10,904 bases of DNA, from NCBI GenBank assembly GCA_052389435.1, contig JBQTIB010000050.1, positions 1 through 10,904 of the forward strand, read 5' to 3'. Origin of the DNA: JBQTKD01 sp052389435. GTDB taxonomy: Bacteria > Actinomycetota > Actinomycetes > Sporichthyales > Sporichthyaceae. Below, piece by piece: positions 1 to 6,039 of this stretch (positions are counted from its first letter, which is position 1; the number at the start of each line of letters is the position of its first letter). The notes under the pieces were generated by a model that was given only the letters and a program-made list of their open reading frames with translations, searched no databases and had not been told where the DNA came from. The position numbers were made by a program, and so were the translations under genes.

Positions 1-72
1 GCGGGGCGGCGCGGGGTCGGGGGGGGTCTGTCGGCGCGGGCGGGGGGGGGGGGGCGCGGGGGGGGCGCCGAG
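1..72. repeat. G-run low-complexity tract upstream of uvrB
   Basis: This stretch is almost entirely G with a few C and T. It has runs of 8 G (19-26), 13 G (42-54) and 8 G (58-65), plus shorter tracts at 3-6, 13-16 and 38-40. Nothing else in the window looks like it. Tracts of this kind can fold into G-quadruplexes on the coding strand just ahead of uvrB. They are also typical of low-quality base calls or a contig end, which I consider at least as likely. No gene or recognisable promoter is visible here. Confidence 0.7.
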
Positions 73-2247
73 GTGCTCGGCAAACTGTCGGCTCCGGGAC
101 ATACGGTGGGCGATGTGGGAATCGACAGCGAAACGCAGGTCACGATCCGCCGGGCCGAGCGTCGGTTCGAGGTGGTCAGCGAGTTCACACCGTCCGGGGA
201 CCAGCCCGCGGCCATCGCGGAGCTCAAGCGGCGGGTGGACGCGGGGGAGAAGGACGTCGTCCTGCTCGGCGCCACCGGCACCGGCAAGTCCGCGACGACG
301 GCCTGGCTGATCGAGCAGGTGCAGCGCCCGACACTGGTGATGGCGCCGAACAAGACCCTCGCGGCGCAGCTGGCCAACGAGTTCCGGGAGCTGCTGCCGA
401 ACAACGCGGTGGAGTACTTCGTCTCTTACTACGACTACTACCAGCCCGAGGCCTACGTCCCGCAGTCGGACACCTACATCGAGAAGGACTCCTCGGTCAA
501 CGAAGAGGTCGAGCGCCTGCGGCACTCGGCCACCAATTCGCTGCTGACCCGCCGCGACGTGATCGTGGTGGCGTCCGTCTCCTGCATCTACGGCCTGGGC
601 ACCCCGCAGGAGTACGTCGAGCGGATGCTGCAGCTCTCGGTGGGAGACGAGATCGAGCGGGACCAGTTGCTGCGCCAGCTGGTCACCATGCAGTACACCC
701 GCAACGACATGGCCTTCACCCGCGGCACCTTCCGGGTGCGCGGGGACACCGTCGAGATCTTTCCGGTGTACGAGGAGCTCGCACTGCGCATCGAGTTCTT
801 CGGCGACGAGATCGAACGGGCGATGACCCTGCACCCGCTCACCGGCGAGATCGTCGAGGAGCACCGGGACATCCACGTCTTCCCGGCCACGCACTACGTC
901 GCCGGCCCCGAGCGGATGGAACGGGCAATCGCGGGGATCGAGCTGGAGGCCGCCGACCGCCTCGCCGAACTCGAGCGTGCCGGGAAGCTGTTGGAGGCGC
1001 AGCGGCTGAAGATGCGCACCACCTACGACATCGAGATGATGCGCCAGCTCGGCTTCTGCAACGGCATCGAGAACTACTCCCGCCACATCGACGGCCGCGA
1101 GCCGGGCTCGCCCCCGCACACGCTGCTGGACTACTTCCCCGACGACTTCCTACTCGTCATCGACGAATCGCACGTGACCGTGCCTCAGATCGGTGCGATG
1201 TTCGAAGGGGACATGTCCCGCAAGCGAACCCTGGTGGACCACGGGTTCCGGCTGCCCTCGGCCATGGACAACCGCCCGTTGCGCTGGGAGGAGTTCGTCG
1301 ATCGAATCGGTCAGACGGTGTACCTCTCGGCCACCCCGGGGGACTACGAACTCGGCCGCGGGGACGGCGTCGTCGAGCAGATCATCCGCCCGACGGGTCT
1401 GATCGACCCGGAGATCATCGTCAAGCCGACGAAGGGTCAGATCGACGACCTGCTGCACGAGATCGCCCTGCGCACGGCCAAGAACGAGCGCGTCCTGGTC
1501 ACCACCCTGACGAAGAAGATGTCCGAGGACCTCACCGACTACATGCTCGAACACGGGGTTCGGGTCCGATACCTGCACTCCGAGGTGGACACCCTGCGCC
1601 GGGTCGAACTGCTGCGGGAGCTGCGCATCGGCGAGTACGACGTGCTGGTCGGCATCAACCTGCTCCGGGAGGGCCTCGACCTGCCCGAGGTCTCCCTGGT
1701 CTCGATCCTGGACGCGGACAAGGAGGGCTTTCTGCGCAGCGGCAAGTCGCTGATCCAGACCATCGGCCGCGCGGCTCGCAACGTGTCGGGGCAGGTGCAC
1801 ATGTACGCGGACAAGATCACCCCGTCGATGGAGCTGGCCATCGGCGAGACCAACCGCCGCCGGGCCAAGCAGGTCGCCTACAACACCGAGCACGGCATCG
1901 ACCCGCAGCCACTGCGAAAGAAGATCGGGGACATCCTCGACTCGATCGCCCGCGAGGACGCAGACACGGCCGAGCTCATCGGCGGCTCGGGTCGACAGCG
2001 CTCCCGTGGCAAGGCCCCGGTGCCCGGTTTGTCCTCGAAGGTCGCCCCCGAGGACCGTGCCGGGCGCCACGCGGCCTCGCTGGCAGAACTCCCTGCTACC
2101 GATCTGGCAGATCTGATCCAGCAACTCACCGAACAGATGCATGCTGCTGCTGCGGAGCTCTCGTTCGAACTTGCGGCACGATTGCGCGACGAGATCCGAG
2201 AGCTCAAGCGGGAGCTTCGGGGGATGCAGGAGGCAAGCGGTGGCTAG
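73..2247 (+). CDS. uvrB: UvrB, excinuclease ABC subunit B
   Basis: DNA damage-verification helicase of nucleotide excision repair. UvrA loads it at lesions and it then recruits the UvrC nuclease; it acts in the cytoplasm. Visible features, numbered from the 73 start: SGDQP at 41-45, Walker A GATGTGKS at 66-73, the aromatic beta-hairpin YYDYYQPEAYVP at 119-130 that inserts between strands, Walker B-like DESH at 364-367, helicase motif VI QTIGRAARN at 562-570, and the C-terminal UVR domain (about 678-713) that contacts UvrC. Length is normal for actinobacterial UvrB. The start is uncertain: in-frame GTG codons lie at 73, 106 and 115, none with a convincing ribosome site, and family similarity begins only near residue 32. 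Initiation at 115 would give a more typical N-terminus; 73 is the outermost possibility and sits beside the G-run tract. The 3' end overlaps the next gene by 8 bp. Confidence 0.97.
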   Translation: MLGKLSAPGHTVGDVGIDSETQVTIRRAERRFEVVSEFTPSGDQPAAIAELKRRVDAGEKDVVLLGATGTGKSATTAWLIEQVQRPTLVMAPNKTLAAQLANEFRELLPNNAVEYFVSYYDYYQPEAYVPQSDTYIEKDSSVNEEVERLRHSATNSLLTRRDVIVVASVSCIYGLGTPQEYVERMLQLSVGDEIERDQLLRQLVTMQYTRNDMAFTRGTFRVRGDTVEIFPVYEELALRIEFFGDEIERAMTLHPLTGEIVEEHRDIHVFPATHYVAGPERMERAIAGIELEAADRLAELERAGKLLEAQRLKMRTTYDIEMMRQLGFCNGIENYSRHIDGREPGSPPHTLLDYFPDDFLLVIDESHVTVPQIGAMFEGDMSRKRTLVDHGFRLPSAMDNRPLRWEEFVDRIGQTVYLSATPGDYELGRGDGVVEQIIRPTGLIDPEIIVKPTKGQIDDLLHEIALRTAKNERVLVTTLTKKMSEDLTDYMLEHGVRVRYLHSEVDTLRRVELLRELRIGEYDVLVGINLLREGLDLPEVSLVSILDADKEGFLRSGKSLIQTIGRAARNVSGQVHMYADKITPSMELAIGETNRRRAKQVAYNTEHGIDPQPLRKKIGDILDSIAREDADTAELIGGSGRQRSRGKAPVPGLSSKVAPEDRAGRHAASLAELPATDLADLIQQLTEQMHAAAAELSFELAARLRDEIRELKRELRGMQEASGG
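2228..2233 (+). promoter_or_regulatory. Ribosome binding site AGGAGG inside the 3' end of uvrB
   Basis: AGGAGG lies 6 nt before the GTG at 2240, within the last codons of uvrB. It is the best Shine-Dalgarno match nearby. It fixes the start of the lipoprotein gene at 2240, where the predicted protein begins with a lipoprotein signal, and rules out the in-frame ATG at 2141, which would add an unlikely polar extension. Confidence 0.8.
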
Positions 2248-2845
2248 GTCGGGCCGTTGGGTGGGGACGCTGGCGCTCTCGGCGCTGCTCGTGGGCGGGT
2301 TGAGCGCCTGCGGTGGGGGAGGCGAGGACGAAGACCAGGCGGCCGCCGAGGACCGGCTCGCGCAGGAGCTCGGCGGAGGTCTCGACAACGAGGCCGTGCT
2401 CGCCGAGCCCTCGATCGTGGTCGAGGGCCTGACCGAGATCAAGAACTTCCTGAACGACATCAAGAACAACCCGGGCGGCGAGGCCGCGCTCGAGGCCAAC
2501 GACGCCATGGTGCCGATCTGGGACGACATCGAGGGCCGGATCAAGACCGAGGACGCCGCCGCCCACGCCCAGTTCGAGGCCCAGTTCCTCGCGCTCAAGA
2601 CTGCCGTCGAGGCGGAGGACAAGGACCGCAGCCGTGCCGTGGCCGACGAGCTGATCAGGCTCGCCGACGCCTACCTCGCGGTCGATCGCAGTACCCCCTC
2701 GACTCCCTCGCCGTCGCCCAGCGTCTCCACCGGTCCCAGCGGCACGGCGATCCCGTCGAGCACCCCAACGCCCTCCGGCAGCGCGAGTCCCGCCGGCACC
2801 GCGTCGCCGAGCGCCACCGCGAGCCCAACCGGCAGCGCGTTCTAA
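2240..2845 (+). CDS. Small Ser/Thr/Pro-tailed lipoprotein, translationally coupled to uvrB
   Basis: 201-aa predicted lipoprotein; family not recognised with certainty. The signal is an Arg-containing n-region, a hydrophobic stretch (about 8-20) and lipobox LSAC with lipidated Cys24, followed by a Gly/Asp/Glu linker. The mature part (about 35-148) is acidic and should be largely helical. Its segment around Trp94 and IEG 98-100 (W..IEG..K..D, then FE and LK) loosely recalls helices of EfeO/imelysin-type or FTR1 extracellular domains. That is a weak resemblance, not an assignment. Residues about 151-201 form a low-complexity Ser/Thr/Pro/Ala/Gly tail, as in surface proteins that span or are glycosylated in the cell wall. 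The GTG start at 2240 is chosen for its AGGAGG and the signal peptide. It overlaps the uvrB stop by 8 bp, so expression is probably coupled to uvrB although no repair role is implied. Confidence 0.85.
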   Translation: MARSGRWVGTLALSALLVGGLSACGGGGEDEDQAAAEDRLAQELGGGLDNEAVLAEPSIVVEGLTEIKNFLNDIKNNPGGEAALEANDAMVPIWDDIEGRIKTEDAAAHAQFEAQFLALKTAVEAEDKDRSRAVADELIRLADAYLAVDRSTPSTPSPSPSVSTGPSGTAIPSSTPTPSGSASPAGTASPSATASPTGSAF

Positions 2846-2921
2846 CCGAGATCGTCGATCGAACCCGCGGGCCTGCTCGCAGGTGCCACCTTTCGAGGGG
2901 ATCGCCGAGGCGGGGGCCGCC

Positions 2922-2927
2922 TAGAAT
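2922..2927 (+). promoter_or_regulatory. Candidate -10 element TAGAAT
   Basis: TAGAAT fits the actinobacterial TANNNT -10 pattern and stands 38 nt before the ATG at 2965, which would give a leader of about 30 nt. No recognisable -35 hexamer lies 16-18 nt upstream, which is common in high-GC actinobacteria. It suggests that the gene at 2965 has its own promoter in the 119-bp gap after the lipoprotein gene. That gap otherwise holds only a weak 4-bp stem (2872-2883) and a short palindrome (2850-2860). Confidence 0.35.
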
Positions 2928-2964
2928 CGCGGACACCCACGAGATCCGCGAAAGGCGCAGTCGC

Positions 2965-3504
2965 ATGGTCGCAACTCGCAGATGCCACCGCACCGCCGTC
3001 GTCGCCTCCGCGATCGTGTGCCTCGTGCCCCTGGCCGGTCCCGCAGGTGCCGCGGTCCCGTCGGCGACGGCTGCGCAATGCGCCGACGGCGCAGCGGTTC
3101 GGGTGGTGGGTGCCGTGGCGAAACCGCTGCGGCTGTGCCGGGCGGACCTCGACCGGCTCGGCACCAGGAAGGTCAAAGCGAGCTTCGACACCCACCACAA
3201 GGGTCGCCTCAGCTTCCAGTTCGCCGGCCCGCTCCTGTACGACGTCGTGACGGCGGCCAAGCCGAAGTTCCGTTCCGCGAAGGGCGACAGGCTGCGCTTC
3301 AGCGTGACCGCGGTGGCCGGGAACGGGTACGCGGCGACCGTCGCGTGGGCCGAGTTCGACCCGGCTCTGCAGAACCGGCGGTTCGTGCTCGCGACCACGC
3401 AGGACGGCAAGCCGTGCGAGCCCGCTCGCCTGGTGGTCACCGGCGACGACCGCGGCGACCGCTACGTCAGCGGCGTTCTCACCCTCAGGGTCACTCGCAA
3501 CTGA
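2965..3504 (+). CDS. Secreted protein resembling the oxidoreductase molybdopterin-binding (sulfite oxidase-like) fold
   Basis: 179-aa predicted exported protein. An n-region with several Arg (5, 6, 9) and a hydrophobic core precede an AGA cleavage site near residue 29. The mature part follows the order of the Oxidored_molyb/SUOX domain: a VVGAVAKP opening like 'V.G.V..P', an L-x-x-L segment (DLDRLG, 61-66), a GPLLYDVV helix (88-95), an AGNGYAATVAWAEFD strand pair (118-132), LATTQDGKPC (142-151), and RLVVTGDDRGDRYVSGVLTL (155-174), which matches the family's 'RLV.PGD..G.RWV..v..i'. This is inferred by eye. The domain is short and lacks an obvious molybdenum-ligating Cys context; mature cysteines are 39, 58 and 151. 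It may therefore be a cofactor-free relative. The ATG start is supported by GAAAGG 9 nt upstream and by the signal peptide. It reads toward the hairpin at 3520-3554. Confidence 0.75.
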   Translation: MVATRRCHRTAVVASAIVCLVPLAGPAGAAVPSATAAQCADGAAVRVVGAVAKPLRLCRADLDRLGTRKVKASFDTHHKGRLSFQFAGPLLYDVVTAAKPKFRSAKGDRLRFSVTAVAGNGYAATVAWAEFDPALQNRRFVLATTQDGKPCEPARLVVTGDDRGDRYVSGVLTLRVTRN

Positions 3505-3519
3505 TTGTCCGTCAGACGT

Positions 3520-3554
3520 CGACGGGCTCGAGGCGCCGCGCCGCGAGCCCGTCG
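3520..3554. terminator. Strong hairpin, bidirectional terminator between convergent genes
   Basis: Perfect 11-bp arms (3520-3530 and 3544-3554) enclose 13 nt. After one A/G mismatch the loop can add four more G/C pairs (3532-3535 with 3539-3542). It begins 16 nt after the stop of the rightward gene and lies 65 nt past the stop of the leftward gene ending at 3619. No U-tract follows, as is usual for terminators in high-GC actinobacteria. A smaller 5-bp hairpin (3556-3569) follows at once. The rest of the gap to 3618 shows nothing. Confidence 0.7.
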
Positions 3555-3618
3555 CCCTCCGGTCGGAGGTCTGCACTCCCGGGGGACTGGATTCGACAAT
3601 TCGCGATGGTGGCGACTG

Positions 3619-3885
3619 CTACGCGACGAAGTTGCCCAGCACCACGGCCGTGAGGCCGAGGACGACCGCCAGGAACAGGGCGGCGAGCCGCAGTGGGAGC
3701 GGGGCGGGCACGAAGAAGCCGAAGAGCGTGCAGCCCATCGCGGGCACCATGAACCGGAAGTAGTTCCGCTGCCGCCGGGCGATGCTTTCCAGCCTGGCCT
3801 CGCGCGCCGTACGCGATACGACGTCGAAGATCTCGTCGGCGGGCTCCTGGCGGCGCCGGGGCCGGGGGACGCGGGCGTCCTTCAT
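3619..3885 (-). CDS. Small two-TM membrane protein, DUF3099-like
   Basis: 88-aa protein of unknown function. A charged, Arg-rich N-terminal half (1-44) is followed by two hydrophobic segments (about 46-60 and 64-86) separated by a short Pro-rich turn, so it should sit in the cytoplasmic membrane with the N-terminus inside. The arrangement RQRNYFRFM (38-46), two TM helices and a closing AVVLGN (80-85) recalls DUF3099 of actinobacteria, whose members show an R.RKY...M entry and an AVv.AN ending. This is a match by memory of the pattern. The ATG is 16 nt downstream of the enoyl-CoA hydratase stop on the same strand, so the two are probably co-transcribed. The ribosome site is poor (GGTGGGG very close to the ATG), consistent with coupling to the upstream gene. 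No link to acyl-CoA chemistry is evident. Confidence 0.7.
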   Translation of the reverse strand: MKDARVPRPRRRQEPADEIFDVVSRTAREARLESIARRQRNYFRFMVPAMGCTLFGFFVPAPLPLRLAALFLAVVLGLTAVVLGNFVA

Positions 3886-3901
3886 CGCCCCACCGTACGC
3901 C

Positions 3902-4678
3902 TCAGCGGCCGTGGTAGATCGGCGGCCGCTTTTCGGCGAAAGCGGTTGGACCCTCCACGGCGTCGTCGGTTCGCATGACCTCCAGGAACAGGTCGTACTC
4001 CAGCTGCATCGCCTCGGACTCCGCCAGCTCGTAACCGGCGAGGATCGCCTTGCGAGCGGCTCGGACCGCCAGCGGTCCGCGGGAGGCGATTCGGCCGGCC
4101 AGTTCCAGCGCGGCGGGCAGCAGCTCGGCCTGCGGCAGCACGCGATTGACCAGGCCCGCTCGCAGCGCGGTCGCCGCGTCGATCGGATCGCCGGACAGGA
4201 CGATCTCCATCGCCAGGCCCAACGGCACGGCCCGCGGCAGGCGCTGCGTGCCGCCCGCGCCGGGAATGATCGCCCATTTCGTCTCGGCCAGCCCGAGCGA
4301 GGCGTTCTCCGAGGCGAGGCGGATGTCGCAGGCCAGGGCCAGTTCCATGCCGCCGGCGAGCGCGTGGCCGTTGACGGCCGCGATCACCGGTTTGGTCATT
4401 CGACCGTCGGTGATCCCGCCGATGACCCACGGGGGAGCCGCGCCCGCGCGGACGGCGTCGCGGAACGGCGGGATGAGGGCCTTGAGGTCCGCGCCGGCGC
4501 TGAAGGACTTCTCGCCCGCGCCGGTCAGGATCGCGCAGCGCAGGTCGTCGTCCTTCTCGTAGTCCGCGAAGGCCTGGGCCAACGCGTCGTTGTGCTCCGG
4601 GTCGAGGCAGTTGTGGAACTGCGGCCGGTCGATGGTGACGACGACGACGCGACCGTCGGGCTCGTACCTGATTGGCAT
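3902..4678 (-). CDS. Enoyl-CoA hydratase (crotonase) with both catalytic glutamates
   Basis: 258-aa crotonase-fold enzyme, expected to hydrate 2-enoyl-CoA to 3-hydroxyacyl-CoA in beta-oxidation or a related acyl-CoA pathway in the cytoplasm. Visible, numbered from the 4678 start: oxyanion-hole segment FSAGADLKAL (59-68), second oxyanion segment HALAGGMELALACD (105-118), and the two glutamates of true hydratases, Glu112 and Glu132, spaced 20 residues apart as in rat mitochondrial hydratase and FadB. IPGAGGTQRLPR (138-149) and a C-terminal FAEKRPPIY follow. Length is normal. The start at 4678 is chosen over an in-frame upstream codon at 4717 because a strong GGAGGAG precedes it and the family N-terminus begins here. 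It leads an apparent two-gene leftward unit with the small membrane protein. The physiological substrate cannot be told from sequence. Confidence 0.93.
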   Translation of the reverse strand: MPIRYEPDGRVVVVTIDRPQFHNCLDPEHNDALAQAFADYEKDDDLRCAILTGAGEKSFSAGADLKALIPPFRDAVRAGAAPPWVIGGITDGRMTKPVIAAVNGHALAGGMELALACDIRLASENASLGLAETKWAIIPGAGGTQRLPRAVPLGLAMEIVLSGDPIDAATALRAGLVNRVLPQAELLPAALELAGRIASRGPLAVRAARKAILAGYELAESEAMQLEYDLFLEVMRTDDAVEGPTAFAEKRPPIYHGR

Positions 4679-4682
4679 GGAT

Positions 4683-4689
4683 CTCCTCC
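4683..4689 (-). promoter_or_regulatory. Ribosome binding site GGAGGAG of the enoyl-CoA hydratase
   Basis: Read on the minus strand, GGAGGAG stands 4 nt before the ATG at 4678. It decides this start against the upstream in-frame alternative at 4717, which would add 13 unconserved residues. Confidence 0.8.
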
Positions 4690-4747
4690 GCCATATGGGG
4701 CTACACCGACCGCCCATCGAGCCTGTGCACCAAGGTTAACGCCCGTT

Positions 4748-4766
4748 GATCGACGCGACATCGATC
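4748..4766. promoter_or_regulatory. Inverted repeat GATCGA-N7-TCGATC in the divergent intergenic region
   Basis: Perfect 6-bp arms separated by 7 nt lie in the 154-bp gap between the leftward hydratase and the rightward secreted hydrolase. A dyad in a divergent spacer could be a repressor site, but arms this short with GATC/CGAT content arise easily by chance in such DNA. A possible weak promoter for the hydrolase overlaps it: TTGATC at 4746-4751 and TTACGT at 4769-4774, 17 nt apart, with a poor -10. On the minus strand TAACCT (plus 4733-4738) is a possible -10 for the hydratase. None of these is firm. Confidence 0.25.
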
Positions 4767-4819
4767 GGTTACGTCCGGCTCCGAATGAGAGCCAGTGCGG
4801 GCACGAGCCCGCGAAATCG

Positions 4820-4825
4820 AAGGAG
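4820..4825 (+). promoter_or_regulatory. Ribosome binding site AAGGAG of the secreted hydrolase
   Basis: AAGGAG lies 7 nt before the ATG at 4833, immediately ahead of a clear signal peptide, and confirms that start. Confidence 0.8.
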
Positions 4826-4832
4826 TTGAACG

Positions 4833-5942
4833 ATGTCGCACCCCCGCCGCCGGCTGCGCGCGGTAACCGCCGCAGCCGCCGCGACTGCCCTGCTGCTCCC
4901 GCTCGCGCTGGCCGGAGGCTCCGCCTCGGCCGCGCAGGGAGCCGTTCCCGACGTGCGCCCGAACCTGCCCGCCGGTGCCCCCAAGCTGTCCGACTACTCC
5001 GCTCCGGTGTCCGACGCCAAGGTCAGCGTGACCCCGATCGACTTCGAGGTCTCCAACCTGCTCGAGCCGGGCTCGTCCTACATCCTGCGCGGCTTCCTCT
5101 ACGAGCCGAAGAACAAGAAGGGCTGCAAGTCCTCGATCCTGCAGGCCAACCACGCCCTGACCACCGGCGCCTGGTACTGGGACATCCCCTTCCAGCAGCA
5201 GAAGTACTCCATCGCCCGCGCGGTCGCCCGGTCCGGAATTCCGTTCCTGTCGCTGAACAAGCTCGGCTACGGCCAGGAGGGGCACCCCTTCCGCGCCTCG
5301 GACCGCCCGCCGGGCAAGACCGTCACCATCCAGGCGCTGGCGGACGCGAGCCACCAGGTCACCCAGCAGCTGCGGAAGATGGGCTACGAGCACGTCGGCC
5401 TCATCGGGCACTCCGCCGGCAGCGAGGAGTCCGAGATCCACGCCGGGCAGTACCAGGACGTCGACGCGCTGATCCTGTCCGGGTTCACGCACATGGCCAC
5501 CCCGGAGTTCGTCAAGCAGGTCGCCACCGAAGAGGTGCCGCGCGCGATGAAGGAGGACTACCCGTTCTTCTTCGGCGACTTCGCCAACCGCGACGGCTTC
5601 CTGTTCACCAAGAACGCGGACCCGGCGCTGGTGAAGGCGCTGCACCCGCTGGTCAACAACACCCCGTCGGGGGAGATCCTGTCGATCGGCCCGCAGCCCT
5701 CGCGCTTGTTCGCCACCCAGGTGAAGGTGCCGGTGCTGACGCTGATCGCCGACGACGACGCCATCTTCGCCAAAGAGGGGGCCGAGACGGACAAGCTCGG
5801 ATTCGTGAGCACCGACGACGTCACCTTCAAGAACTACGCCGGCATCGGCCACGGCGTCGAGTTCCACCGCAACGGCCCGGAGATCACCGAGGACGTCGTG
5901 AACTGGATGAAGGCCCGCCCCAAGGCCATGCCCGCCTGCTGA
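4833..5942 (+). CDS. Secreted alpha/beta hydrolase
   Basis: 369-aa exported serine hydrolase, probably an esterase or lipase-like enzyme acting outside the membrane; substrate unknown. An Arg-rich n-region (RRRLR, 5-9) and an Ala/Leu core are followed by an ASA cleavage site near residue 33. The fold is shown by the nucleophile elbow GHSAG with Ser194 (192-196), a late-strand acid in LTLIADDDAIF (Asp307-309, one of which would be the charge-relay acid), and the histidine in AGIGHGVEFH (His340). The region between the elbow and the acid (about 216-295), with an aromatic EDYPFFFGDFANRDGFLF stretch, would form the lid. The start is supported by AAGGAG and the signal peptide. The protein ends in a free Cys369. 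It is monocistronic as far as visible, divergent from the hydratase, and stops 31 nt before the long hairpin at 5974. Confidence 0.9.
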   Translation: MSHPRRRLRAVTAAAAATALLLPLALAGGSASAAQGAVPDVRPNLPAGAPKLSDYSAPVSDAKVSVTPIDFEVSNLLEPGSSYILRGFLYEPKNKKGCKSSILQANHALTTGAWYWDIPFQQQKYSIARAVARSGIPFLSLNKLGYGQEGHPFRASDRPPGKTVTIQALADASHQVTQQLRKMGYEHVGLIGHSAGSEESEIHAGQYQDVDALILSGFTHMATPEFVKQVATEEVPRAMKEDYPFFFGDFANRDGFLFTKNADPALVKALHPLVNNTPSGEILSIGPQPSRLFATQVKVPVLTLIADDDAIFAKEGAETDKLGFVSTDDVTFKNYAGIGHGVEFHRNGPEITEDVVNWMKARPKAMPAC

Positions 5943-5973
5943 CGCTCCGTCAGCTAAGCCTGCGTCACATATA

Positions 5974-6035
5974 GCCGACAGAGCAGTGGAACACCGCCGA
6001 AAGGCGCTTTGGACGTGTTCTACTGCGCTGTCGGC
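5974..6035. terminator. Long compound hairpin between convergent hydrolase and pheA genes
   Basis: Two 20-nt arms (5974-5993 and 6016-6035) are complementary except for one A/G mismatch (5982/6027) and one G/T position (5988/6021) that would be a G-U pair in the plus-strand RNA. C5994-G6015 can extend it by one pair. Inside the 22-nt loop sits a second perfect hairpin, CGCC-GAAA-GGCG (5995-6006), capped by a GNRA-type tetraloop. The element lies exactly between the two convergent stop codons (5942 and 6040), so a bidirectional factor-independent terminator is the simplest reading. The arms are longer than a terminator needs, so a miniature inverted-repeat element or a structured 3' end are alternatives. 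Confidence 0.75.
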
Positions 6036-6039
6036 GAGT

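Noticed and set aside
1150..2622. 490-codon open frame on the minus strand opposite uvrB and the lipoprotein gene
   Set aside because: It is antisense to strongly conserved UvrB coding sequence; long antisense frames are expected in high-GC DNA, and its product is low-complexity with no family pattern.
2872..2883. Small hairpin after the lipoprotein gene as a terminator
   Set aside because: Only four base pairs around a 4-nt loop; too weak to call in DNA this GC-rich.
3186..3490. Possible missing partner genes (heme or molybdenum cofactor subunits) beside the sulfite oxidase-like protein
   Set aside because: Neighbouring genes are a lipoprotein and a two-TM protein with no heme or cofactor motifs, so no enzyme complex is supported.
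3782..5974. 730-codon plus-strand open frame crossing the hydratase and the hydrolase
   Set aside because: It runs antisense to the crotonase and out of frame with the hydrolase; no start signal and no coherent domain.
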